NCBI RefSeq assembly: GCF_008923205.2
Contig: NZ_WBMS02000006.1
Coordinates: 124,001 to 188,000, forward strand
DNA from: Actinomadura physcomitrii
GTDB lineage: Bacteria; Actinomycetota; Actinomycetes; Streptosporangiales; Streptosporangiaceae
Length of the DNA stretch: 64,000 nucleotides
Direction of reading: 5' to 3'
Below, in pieces: positions 32,115 to 39,754 of the stretch (position 1 is the first letter of the stretch; every line of letters begins with the position of its first letter). A program made the position numbers and the translations under genes. The notes beneath the pieces are model-generated. The model was not told the origin of the DNA, did no database searches, and was given only the letters and a program-made list of their open reading frames with translations.

Positions 32115-33668
32115 ATGGGCGAACTGACGATTCCGGCGGTGCTGGCACGGGCGGCGGAGGCGTATCCGGACGCCGAGGCCGTGGTGGACGGGGACGTCCG
32201 GGTGACGTTCGCGCAGCTGCGGGACCGGGTGCGGGAGGCGGCCGCCGCGTTCGCGGGCGCCGGGATCGAGCCGGGCGACCGGATCGCGATCTGGGCGCCG
32301 AACGGGCTGCCGTGGGTCGTCACCGTGCTCGGCGCCATGGGCGCGGGCGCGATACTCGTCCCGCTCAACACCCGGTACAAGGGCGACGAGGCGCGCTGGC
32401 CGCTGACCCGCGCGCGCGTGAAGATGCTGTTCGTCGCCGACGGGTTCCTCGGCATCGACTACCCCGGCATGCTCGGGATCGACGCGACCGGCGCCTACCC
32501 CGGCCTGCCCGATCTGGAGGCCGTCGTCACCTTCAACGGCGAGGAGCGGCCGGGCGTGACGTCCTGGGCCGGGTTCGCCGGCAAGGCCGCTCCGCTCGCG
32601 GAGGCGGACGCGCGGGTCGCCGCCGTCCGCCCCGGCGACGTCGCCGACATCCTGTTCACGTCCGGGACGACCGGGCGGCCCAAGGGCGTGATGTGCACGC
32701 ACGAGCAGAACCTGAGGACGTTCGAGGCGTGGGCGGCGCGGACCGGTGTGCACGCCGGCGACCGTTACCTCATCGTGAACCCGCTGTTCCACACGTTCGG
32801 CTACAAGGCCGGCGTGCTCGCGTGCGTGCTGGAGGGCGCCACGATGGTGCTGCAGCCGGTGTTCGAGGTCGCCGAGACGCTGCGGATCATCGAGGCGGAG
32901 CGGATCACGGTGCTGCCCGGCCCGCCGACGGTCTACACCTCGCTGCTGGACGCCCCCTGCCGCGCCGAGCGCGACCTGTCCTCGCTGCGGCTCGCGGTGA
33001 CCGGCGCGGCCAACGTGCCCGTCGCGCTCGTCCGGCGGATCCGCGCGGAGCTGTTCCCGCAGGTCCTCACCGCCTACGGGCTGACGGAGTGCACCGGCAC
33101 GGTGACCGCCTGCTCGCTGGACGACGATGACGAGACGATCGCGACGACGTGCGGCCGGGCCCTCGACGACGTCGACGTGAAGGTCGTCGACGGCGCGGGG
33201 AACGCGGTGCCGGCGGGCACCGACGGGGAGGTCCTCGTCCGCGGCTACAACGTGATGCGCGGCTACCTCGACGACCCGGAGGCGACCGCCGAGACGATCC
33301 GGGACGGCTGGCTCGACACCGGCGACCGGGGCCGCCTCGACGAGCGCGGCAACCTGACGATCACCGGCCGGACCAAGGAGATGTTCGTCGTCGGCGGCTT
33401 CAACGTGTACCCGGCGGAGGTCGAGGACGTCCTCGCCCGGCACGAGGCGGTCGCCGAGTCCGGCGTCGTCGGCGTCCCGGACGCCCGGTTGGGCGAGGTC
33501 GGCCGCGCCCACGTCCGGCTGCGCCCCGGCCGCACCGCGACCGCCGACGAGCTGATCGCGCACTGCCGCGAGCGCCTGGCCAACTTCAAGGTGCCCCGGG
33601 AGGTCGTCTTCGTCGACGACCTCCCGAAAACGGCGACCGGCAAAGTCCGCCGCGTAGACCTCAAATAA
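32115..33668 (+). CDS. fadD3: HIP-CoA ligase (FadD3-like)
   Basis: 517-residue CoA ligase. Motifs: DILFTSGTTGRPKGVMCTHE (about 179-198), NPLFHTFGYKAGVLACVLEG, VLPGPPTVYTSLLDAP, TAYGLTE, ATTCGRALDD and the [11 protein letters not shown] hinge. The catalytic lysine is in PKTATGKVRRVDLK. These wordings closely follow mycobacterial FadD3, which activates HIP, the C/D-ring remnant, so the gene marks the lower pathway. Start ATG 32115 is preceded by a motif copy. The stop is 1 nt before palindrome copy 3. Confidence 0.8.
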   Translation: MGELTIPAVLARAAEAYPDAEAVVDGDVRVTFAQLRDRVREAAAAFAGAGIEPGDRIAIWAPNGLPWVVTVLGAMGAGAILVPLNTRYKGDEARWPLTRARVKMLFVADGFLGIDYPGMLGIDATGAYPGLPDLEAVVTFNGEERPGVTSWAGFAGKAAPLAEADARVAAVRPGDVADILFTSGTTGRPKGVMCTHEQNLRTFEAWAARTGVHAGDRYLIVNPLFHTFGYKAGVLACVLEGATMVLQPVFEVAETLRIIEAERITVLPGPPTVYTSLLDAPCRAERDLSSLRLAVTGAANVPVALVRRIRAELFPQVLTAYGLTECTGTVTACSLDDDDETIATTCGRALDDVDVKVVDGAGNAVPAGTDGEVLVRGYNVMRGYLDDPEATAETIRDGWLDTGDRGRLDERGNLTITGRTKEMFVVGGFNVYPAEVEDVLARHEAVAESGVVGVPDARLGEVGRAHVRLRPGRTATADELIAHCRERLANFKVPREVVFVDDLPKTATGKVRRVDLK

Positions 33669-33669
33669 C

Positions 33670-33733
33670 CGTCGAGTTGTGGCGTGTCGTGGTTATCGCC
33701 GCCGTCATAACCACGACACGCCACAAGTCAACG
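33670..33733. repeat. Palindromic hairpin family, copy 3 (covarying)
   Basis: Core TTGTGGCGTGTCGTGGTTAT (33677-33696) with its exact complement at 33707-33726 and a 10-nt loop. Three positions differ from copies 1 and 2, and each is matched by a compensating change in the other arm. It lies between the convergent fadD3 and acyl-CoA dehydrogenase stops, starting 1 nt after the fadD3 TAA. Confidence 0.9.
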
Positions 33734-33737
33734 GAGG

Positions 33738-34640
33738 TCAGAGGGCGGCGGTGACGCGGGCGCGGTGCTCGGCGGGGGTGCCCCAGGCGGAGCGCAGGGC
33801 GCGGGCCTTGCGGATCCACAGGGACGGGTCGTACTCGTCGGTGTAGCCGATCGCGGCGTGCACCTGCAGCGCCGTCCTCGCCGCGAGGTAGCAGGCGTCG
33901 GACGCGGCGACCTTCGCGGCGGACGCGTCCCGCGCGAAGTCGCCCGTCCCGTACGACAGGGCCGCGCCGTAGACGAGCGGCCGCGCGAACTCCAGCTCCA
34001 CCAGCGCGGTGGCGAGGTGGTGCTTGACGGCCTGGTACTCGCCGATCGGGCGCCCGAACTGCCGCCGCGTCTTCGCGTACTCCACCGTCACGTCCAGCAG
34101 GGCGCGGCCGAGGCCGATCTGCTGCGCGGCGCACAGCAGCACGCCGAGGTCGGGGAGACCGGACGATCCGCCGGAGACCCGGAACAGGCGGCGGGCCGGG
34201 TCGAGGGAGGCGACGCGCTCGCCCGCCCGCACGGTGGTGCCGTCCGGGGCGATGACCAGGTCGGCGACGTCGGCGTCCAGCGCGTGCGGGACGGCGACCG
34301 ACACCAGCGCCCCGCCCTCGGCGATCCGCGCGAGCAGGCCGCCGTCGGTCAGCACCTCGGCGGCGGCGAGCGTCTCGACGTACGGGCCGGGCGCGGCGGC
34401 GCGGCCCAGCTCCTCCATCGCGACGGCCAGCTCGACCGGCAGCGGCCCGGCGCCGCCGTGCTCCTCCGGTACCGCCAGCGCGAACACGCCCGCCTCGGCG
34501 GCCCGCGCCCACAGCGCCCGGCCCGGCGCGGCGTCGCCCGCCGCCCACGCCCGGACGGCCTTCGCGGGCTGCGCGCCGGCCAGCAGCCGGCGCAGCGTCT
34601 CGCCGAACATCCGCTGCTCGGCGGAGAGGACGAACTTCAC
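33738..34640 (-). CDS. Acyl-CoA dehydrogenase, short subunit (FadE32/33-like)
   Basis: 300-residue acyl-CoA dehydrogenase-like subunit, shorter than normal family members, as in the non-catalytic or second chain of steroid alpha2beta2 dehydrogenases. It retains ALAVPEEHGGAG, AKTRRQFGRPIGEYQAVKHH and HAAIGYTDEYDPSLWIRKAR. The GTG start overlaps the stop of its partner (GTGA), so a heteromer is expected. Neighbouring fadD3 suggests a role in degrading the HIP-CoA C/D-ring fragment, by analogy with FadE31-33 of M. tuberculosis. Confidence 0.7.
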   Translation of the reverse strand: MKFVLSAEQRMFGETLRRLLAGAQPAKAVRAWAAGDAAPGRALWARAAEAGVFALAVPEEHGGAGPLPVELAVAMEELGRAAAPGPYVETLAAAEVLTDGGLLARIAEGGALVSVAVPHALDADVADLVIAPDGTTVRAGERVASLDPARRLFRVSGGSSGLPDLGVLLCAAQQIGLGRALLDVTVEYAKTRRQFGRPIGEYQAVKHHLATALVELEFARPLVYGAALSYGTGDFARDASAAKVAASDACYLAARTALQVHAAIGYTDEYDPSLWIRKARALRSAWGTPAEHRARVTAAL

Positions 34641-35767
34641 CGGGACCCCCTCGGCAGGCCGAGCAGCCGCTCGGCGATCACGTTGCGCTGGATCTCGTTG
34701 GTGCCCGCGTAGATCGGGCCGGCGAGGGAGAACACGTAGCCCTCCAGCCAGTCCGAGCCGAGCTCGCCGTCCGCGCCGAGCAGGTCCAGCGCCGTCTCGT
34801 GCAGCGCCACGTCCAGCTCCGACCAGAAGACCTTGTTGAGGCTGGACTCCGCGCCGATGTCGTCGTCCCGCGAGATCGTCTCGAAGCCCTTCAGCCGGTA
34901 CGCGCGGGACCGGATCCACGCGTCCGCGACCCGGTCGCGCAGCGCGGTGTCGGACGGGTCGGCGCGCTCCTTCCACAGCTCGACCAGCCGCTCGGCCGCG
35001 GCGGTGAACCGGCCGGGGCTGCGCAGCGTGAGACCGCGCTCGTTGCCGGCGGTGCTCATCGCGACGCGCCAGCCGTCGCCGGGCGCGCCGATGACGTCCT
35101 CGTCGGGGACGAACACCCTGTCCAGGAACAGCTCGGCGAACGCGGGCCTGCCGTCGAGGCGGCCGATCGGGCGGACGGTCACGCCCTCGGCGTCCAGCGG
35201 GAACATCAGGTACGTCAGGCCCTTGTGCCGCGACGACTCCGGGTCGGAGCGGAACAGCCCGAAGCCCCGGTCGGCGAACGCGGCGCGCGAGCTCCACGTC
35301 TTCTGCCCGTCCAGCAGCCAGCCGCCGTCGGTGCGGGTCGCGGTGGAGCGCAGCGCGGCGAGGTCGCTGCCCGCGCCGGGCTCCGACCACGCCTGCGCCC
35401 AGATCACCTCCCCGGCCGCCATCGGGGGCAGGATCCGCGCGAGCTGCTCGGACGTCCCGTGCTTGAGCAGCGTCGGCGCCAGCAGGTTGATGCCGTTCTG
35501 GCTCACCCGGCCCGGCGCGTTCGCCGCGTAGTACTCCTCCTCGAAGATCAGCCACTGGAGGACGGACGCGCCGCGCCCGCCGTACTCCTGCGGCCACGAC
35601 ACGACGCCGAGCCGCGCCTCGCCGAGCCGGCGCTCCCAGTCGCGGTGGAGCGCGAAGCCCTCCTCGGTCTCCAGCGACGGCAGCGGCTCGGCCGGCACGT
35701 TCGCGCGCAGCCAGTCCCGCACCTCGGCGCGGAACTCCTCGTCCGCCGCCCCGAATTCAAGATCCAT
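34637..35767 (-). CDS. Acyl-CoA dehydrogenase, long subunit (FadE31-like)
   Basis: 376-residue acyl-CoA dehydrogenase, the same length as mycobacterial FadE31. Signatures: AQAWSEPGAGSDLAALRSTA, WSSRAAFADRGFG, TAGNERGLTLRSPGRF and the C-terminal LAGPIYAGTNEIQRNVIAER. The ATG at 35767 has GGGAGGAGG upstream. It is the first gene of a two-gene unit with the short subunit and is divergent from the second dehydrogenase pair. The promoter region contains an 18-nt dyad. Confidence 0.75.
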   Translation of the reverse strand: MDLEFGAADEEFRAEVRDWLRANVPAEPLPSLETEEGFALHRDWERRLGEARLGVVSWPQEYGGRGASVLQWLIFEEEYYAANAPGRVSQNGINLLAPTLLKHGTSEQLARILPPMAAGEVIWAQAWSEPGAGSDLAALRSTATRTDGGWLLDGQKTWSSRAAFADRGFGLFRSDPESSRHKGLTYLMFPLDAEGVTVRPIGRLDGRPAFAELFLDRVFVPDEDVIGAPGDGWRVAMSTAGNERGLTLRSPGRFTAAAERLVELWKERADPSDTALRDRVADAWIRSRAYRLKGFETISRDDDIGAESSLNKVFWSELDVALHETALDLLGADGELGSDWLEGYVFSLAGPIYAGTNEIQRNVIAERLLGLPRGSR

Positions 35768-35791
35768 GCGGTGCCTCCTCCTCCCTTCTTT

Positions 35792-35809
35792 CTAACAACT
35801 GTTTGGTAG
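35792..35809. promoter_or_regulatory. Operator-like dyad upstream of the FadE31-like gene
   Basis: CTAACAACTGTTTGGTAG is an imperfect palindrome (12 of 18 positions symmetrical) starting 25 nt before the start codon, AT-rich against its surroundings. It resembles TetR-type operators of fatty-acid genes; it is not the published KstR or KstR2 sequence. Confidence 0.4.
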
Positions 35810-35826
35810 AGTAGCGACCCGCCCTC

Positions 35827-35841
35827 CCGGCGACCGGGACG
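35827..35841 (+). promoter_or_regulatory. Weak copy of the steroid-region motif (35943 side)
   Basis: CCGGCGACCGGGACG matches 11 of 15 positions of the 19595 copy and points toward the dehydrogenase at 35943. A partial CTGACCGG (35878-35885) follows on the other strand. Confidence 0.3.
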
Positions 35842-35942
35842 GGGCGGATCGCCCGAAGGCCGCGGCGCCGTGGTGACCTGACCGGAATCCCGGATCGGAT
35901 GCCGCCGATTTCCGTTTCGCGGGCATCCGGTAAGAAGGTGCC

Positions 35943-37109
35943 GTGCCCGCACTGAGACTGGACGCGGCGGCCCTGCCGCCCGAACTCGACGACCTGCGCC
36001 GGGACGTCCGCGCGTTCCTCGCCGAAGAGATCGCCGCCGGACGGATCGTCCCGCACGCCGACAACTGGCTGGCGGGCTGGGATCCGGCGTTCAGCCGGCG
36101 GCTCGGCGAGCGCGGCTGGATCGGCATGACCTTCCCGCGCGAGTACGGCGGGAGCGCGGCCGGGTCGCTCGCCCGGTTCGTCGTCACCGAGGAACTGCTC
36201 GCGGCCGGCGCGCCGGTCGCCGCGCACTGGATCGCCGACCGGCAGTCCGGGCCGTCGCTGCTGAAGTTCGGCACCGAGGAGCAGCGCCGCGCCTACCTGC
36301 CCGGCATCGCGCGCGGCGAGATCGGCTTCGCGATCGGCATGTCCGAGCCCGACTCCGGCTCCGACCTCGCGTCCGTCCGGACGAGGGCCGAGCGGACCGG
36401 CGGCGGCTGGCGGGTCAACGGCACCAAGGTGTGGACGAGCGGCGCGCACGTCGCGCACGCCATGATCGCGCTGGTCCGGACGGGGCCGGCCGGGGAGAGC
36501 CGGCACGAGGGCCTCACCCAGCTGATCGTCGACCTCGGCGCGCCCGGCGTGCGGATCCGCCCGATCCGGCTGCTGACCGGCGAGCACCACTTCAACGAGG
36601 TCGTGCTCACCGACGTGTTCGTTCCCGACGACCGCGTCCTCGGCACGGTCGGCGACGGCTGGCGGCAGGTGACCAGCGAGCTGTCGTTCGAGCGCAGCGG
36701 CCCCGAGCGGATCCTCAGCACGTTCCCGCTGCTCGCGGCCGTCGCCGGACGGCTCGCCGGGCGCGGCGCGGACGCCGCCGACCGGACCCGGATCGGCCTG
36801 CTCGTCGCGCGGCTGTGGGCGCTGCGGCGGATGTCCCTCGCGGTCGCCGCGCGGCTCGCCGCCGGGGACGCGCCCGCCACCGAGGCCGCCGCCGTCAAGG
36901 ACCTCGGCACCCGGTTCGAGGGCGCGCTGATCGAGACGGTCCGGCTGCTCGCCCGGGTGGAGCCCGACCTCGCGTCGTCCGATCCGCTCGCGGCGCTGCT
37001 GGCGCAGTCCGTCCTGCACGGTCCCGGGTTCACCCTGCGGGGCGGGACCAACGAGATCCTGCGCGGCGTCGTCGCCAAGGCGCTGCTGCCGAGGGGAGAG
37101 GCCCGGTGA
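35943..37109 (+). CDS. Acyl-CoA dehydrogenase, long subunit (FadE30-like group)
   Basis: 388-residue acyl-CoA dehydrogenase. It shows the MTFPREYGGSAAGSLARFVV entrance, FAIGMSEPDSGSDLASVRTR, VWTSGAHVAHAMIALVRTGP and the C-terminal FTLRGGTNEILRGVVAKALL. GTG start after AAGAAGG. It overlaps the next gene by 4 nt and should form a heteromer with it. With fadD3 close by, a lower-pathway function (dehydrogenation of HIP-CoA or a later thioester) is likely, but which FadE it equals is uncertain. Confidence 0.7.
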   Translation: MPALRLDAAALPPELDDLRRDVRAFLAEEIAAGRIVPHADNWLAGWDPAFSRRLGERGWIGMTFPREYGGSAAGSLARFVVTEELLAAGAPVAAHWIADRQSGPSLLKFGTEEQRRAYLPGIARGEIGFAIGMSEPDSGSDLASVRTRAERTGGGWRVNGTKVWTSGAHVAHAMIALVRTGPAGESRHEGLTQLIVDLGAPGVRIRPIRLLTGEHHFNEVVLTDVFVPDDRVLGTVGDGWRQVTSELSFERSGPERILSTFPLLAAVAGRLAGRGADAADRTRIGLLVARLWALRRMSLAVAARLAAGDAPATEAAAVKDLGTRFEGALIETVRLLARVEPDLASSDPLAALLAQSVLHGPGFTLRGGTNEILRGVVAKALLPRGEAR

Positions 37110-38119
37110 ACGACATCGTCCAGGACCTGGTCGACACCGTGGACGCCGTGTGCGCGCGGCACGCCGATCCGGAGCGGGACTGGAACCCGCGCCTGTGGGA
37201 CGAGCTGGAACGAGTCGGCGTGACGCTGCTGCCCGTCCCCGAGGAGCGCGGCGGCGCCGGAGCGGACCTCGCCACGACCGCCGAGGTGCTGCGGGTGCTG
37301 GGCCGGCACGCGGCGGCCGTCCCGGCGGCGGAGACCGCGCTGCTGGCCGGGTGGCTGCTCGCGGAGGCCGGCGCGGACGTCCCGTCCGGGCCACTGACCG
37401 CCGCCGTCGCGGGCCCGGACGTCGCGCTCCGCGAGGACGCCGGCGGCGCGTGGACGCTGACGGGCACGCTGCCGCGCGTCCCGTGGGCCCGGCACGCCGA
37501 GGGCGTCGCGGTCCTGGCCGGCGGCCGCGTCGCCTTCGTCCCGCGCGGCGGCTACGAGGTCGAGGAAGGCGCGAACCTTGCGGGCGAACCGCGCGACACC
37601 GTCCGGCTGCAGGACGCCGCCGCGCGGGTGCTCGCCTCGGCGGCGACCGAGAAGGCGTTCCGGGAGCGCGGCGCGCTCGGCCGGGCGGCGCTGATGGCCG
37701 GGGCGATGGAGGCGGCGACCGGCCTCGCGGTCCGGTACGCGGGCGAGCGCGTCCAGTTCGGCCGGCCGCTGGCCCGGTTCCAGGCCGTCCAGCAGCACCT
37801 CGCCGAGATGGCGGGCGAGACGCTGCTGGCGACCGTCGCGGCGCAGGCGGCGGCGGCCGACGGCACCGGCTTCGCGGTCGCGGCGGCGAAGGCCGCGGCG
37901 AGCGAGGCCGCCGGGACCGTGTGCCGCCTCGCCCACCAGGTCCACGGCGCCATCGGGTTCACCGACGAGCACGGGCTCCGGCACTTCACCACCCGGCTGT
38001 GGGCGTGGCGCGACGAGTGCGGCAACGAGGCGGAGTGGGGCGAGGCCGTCGGTGCCCGCGCCGTCGACGCGGGCACCGAGGGGCTCTGGCCGCTGATCAC
38101 GGCGGGCGCGGACGGCTAG
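37106..38119 (+). CDS. Acyl-CoA dehydrogenase, short partner subunit
   Basis: 337-residue companion of the preceding dehydrogenase. The N-terminal half is poorly conserved, while the C-terminal bundle retains AGERVQFGRPLARFQAVQQH and HQVHGAIGFTDEHGLRHFTT. Such asymmetric pairs are typical of steroid acyl-CoA dehydrogenases. The GTG lies in the GTGA overlap. The gene converges on a broken sigma-factor gene with 30 nt between. Confidence 0.68.
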   Translation: MNDIVQDLVDTVDAVCARHADPERDWNPRLWDELERVGVTLLPVPEERGGAGADLATTAEVLRVLGRHAAAVPAAETALLAGWLLAEAGADVPSGPLTAAVAGPDVALREDAGGAWTLTGTLPRVPWARHAEGVAVLAGGRVAFVPRGGYEVEEGANLAGEPRDTVRLQDAAARVLASAATEKAFRERGALGRAALMAGAMEAATGLAVRYAGERVQFGRPLARFQAVQQHLAEMAGETLLATVAAQAAAADGTGFAVAAAKAAASEAAGTVCRLAHQVHGAIGFTDEHGLRHFTTRLWAWRDECGNEAEWGEAVGARAVDAGTEGLWPLITAGADG

Positions 38120-38149
38120 GAGCCTCCAGAGGGCCGGCGCCCGCCCGGT

Positions 38150-38632
38150 TCAGCCGCGGGCGGGGAGCCGGTCCGCCACGCCCACCTTGAGGACGGATGT
38201 AGAGGTACTGGTCGGCGCGCGGACGCAGCTCCGGCTCCAGGCGCGCGACCGCGGCGGCGAGAGATCGCGGCGGGAGCGCTGGGCGGCCACCCGGTCCGCC
38301 ACCCCCTCGTCGGCGGAACCGGCGGCGGGGTCCGCGCCCGTCCGGGCGACGGCCCGCCAGAACCGGGCCTCCCGCCGCCGGTGCCGGCCGACGAGCCGGG
38401 TCGCGAACCCGTACAGCCAGGGCAGCGCGTCCGCGCGGTCCGGGTCGTCGCGGTGCCGCTTGCCGGACGCCTCCAGGAACGTCTCGGCCAGCAGGTCGTC
38501 GGCCAGGTCGCGGCCGAGCCGGCGGGCGAGGTAGCGGTGGATCGCCGGCGCGTGCCGGTCGTAGAGCTCGGCGAACGCCTCCGGGTCCCGCCGGGACCGC
38601 TCGATGATCGCCCTGTCGTCGTCTCGATGCAT
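38150..38632 (-). pseudogene. Truncated ECF sigma factor fused to a CU044_5270-like remnant
   Basis: Starting at ATG 38632 the minus strand encodes sigma region 2 (ELYDRHAPAIHRYLARRLGR, LAETFLEA, WLYGFATRLVGRHRRREARF). Then a 2-nt shift occurs near 38257. In the shifted frame one reads LAAAVARLEPELR, the start of sigma region 4, directly joined to PRADQYLYIRPQ, which resembles the CU044_5270 proteins often encoded after such sigma genes. So region 4 and the start of the neighbour were deleted. The product cannot recognise a -35 element. Confidence 0.6.
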
Positions 38633-38664
38633 CTCGTCCCGATGCACCCGTGTAGGCGCGGGCG

Positions 38665-39273
38665 CTAAGGGAGGCGGACGCCGACGAGCTTGGTGAGGAG
38701 CCGGTCGATCTGCTGTTCCAGCGGCTCCCAGGGCAGTTCGGGCAGGTTCACGCGCATCGAGGCCGCGCCGTGCACGGCGGCGCGCAGGTCGAGCGCCACG
38801 GCGGTCGCGTCGCCGGCGGGGGCGAGGCCCCCGTCCATGCAGCGCTGGACGGCCTCCACGGTGCGCTTGCCCAGCTCCATCCTGAACGACACATCGCACC
38901 GCTGGTTGACGCCGCTCTCGTGCAGCACCTTGTAGAGGCCGGGGTGTTCGCGCGACCAGGCGCCCATGACCTGCACGCGCGCGCGCAACCCGCCGACCGG
39001 GTCGCCGGCCGCCGCCTCGGCCTCGTCGCAGGCCCGCACGAGGTCGGCGTTACTGCGCCGCATCGCGGCGAGGACCAGCGCGTCCCGGTCGGCGAAGTGC
39101 AGGTACACCGACGTCGCCGCGATGCCGATCTCCCGGGCCACCGCGCGCAGCGACAGCGCCTCGTCGTCGCCGAGCTGCTCCAGCAGCCGCAGCGCGGTCG
39201 CCACGATCTCCTCGCGCAGCCGTTCGCCCTGGCCGCGCCGGTTCCGCCCGCGCGACGGCGATGCCGATCCCAT
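38665..39273 (-). CDS. TetR-family regulator
   Basis: 202-residue TetR protein with helix-turn-helix at about 36-75 (SLRAVAREIGIAATSVYLHF) and a WHG-type C-terminal domain. A TAGAAT -10 box lies 6 nt before the ATG, so the transcript is probably leaderless. The divergent region holds GTAGCGCTAC and GCATT-CT-AATGC dyads, expected autoregulatory operators. It likely controls the SnoaL and MFS genes. Confidence 0.8.
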   Translation of the reverse strand: MGSASPSRGRNRRGQGERLREEIVATALRLLEQLGDDEALSLRAVAREIGIAATSVYLHFADRDALVLAAMRRSNADLVRACDEAEAAAGDPVGGLRARVQVMGAWSREHPGLYKVLHESGVNQRCDVSFRMELGKRTVEAVQRCMDGGLAPAGDATAVALDLRAAVHGAASMRVNLPELPWEPLEQQIDRLLTKLVGVRLP

Positions 39274-39277
39274 GCGG

Positions 39278-39326
39278 GCATTCTAATGCGGCGGCCGTTG
39301 CGCTACAGTCGTAGCGCTACAGCTGT
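39278..39326. promoter_or_regulatory. TetR operator region
   Basis: Contains the 12-nt dyad GCATTCTAATGC (39278-39289), covering the minus-strand TAGAAT box. It also has GCTAC-AGTC-GTAGC (39302-39315), overlapping the perfect palindrome GTAGCGCTAC (39311-39320), within a direct repeat CGCTACAG at 39301 and 39315. These sit between the TetR and SnoaL genes. Confidence 0.6.
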
Positions 39327-39348
39327 TCAGTCAATGGGAAGGTCCACC

Positions 39349-39747
39349 ATGACCACGACCACCACCGCCGCCGAACGGGAAGCGAACAAGGCGACCGTCC
39401 TCGCCTTCTACGAGGCCGGGCTCAACCGCAAGGACTTCGACGCCGCCGCCCGGCTGATCGGGGACCGCTACGTCCAGCACAACCCGCGCATCGCCGACGG
39501 CATCGAGGGCTTCCGCGGCTTCGTCGACACGATCCGGGCGGAGTTCCCCGACCTGCGCGCCGAGGTCAAGGGCCTCTACGCCGACGGCGACCGCGTCATC
39601 GCGCACGTCCACGGCGTCCGCGTGCCCGGCCAGGCCGGCACCGCGATCGTCGACATCTTCCGGTTCGAGAACGGCAAGATCGTCGAGCACTGGGACGTGA
39701 TGCAGCCGATCCCGGACACCGCCGCCAACCCCAACGGCATGTTCTGA
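39349..39747 (+). CDS. SnoaL-like / NTF2-fold protein
   Basis: 132-residue cone-shaped NTF2-fold protein of the SnoaL type (LAFYEAGLNRKDFDAAARLI, YVQHNPRIADGIEGFRGFVD, FRFENGKIVEHWDVMQPIPD). SnoaL members are cyclases, hydrolases or binding proteins; many such stand-alone genes are uncharacterised. ATG 39349 has GGGAAGG upstream; an ATG at 39334 is less well placed. It shares a transcript with the MFS gene 7 nt downstream. Confidence 0.75.
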   Translation: MTTTTTAAEREANKATVLAFYEAGLNRKDFDAAARLIGDRYVQHNPRIADGIEGFRGFVDTIRAEFPDLRAEVKGLYADGDRVIAHVHGVRVPGQAGTAIVDIFRFENGKIVEHWDVMQPIPDTAANPNGMF

Positions 39748-39754
39748 GGCCGCC

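Noticed and set aside
4038..33733. Palindrome family as CRISPR repeats or IS ends
   Set aside because: Copies are 9-20 kb apart with no spacer array, no transposase, and always abut stop codons; a terminator/repeat element fits better.
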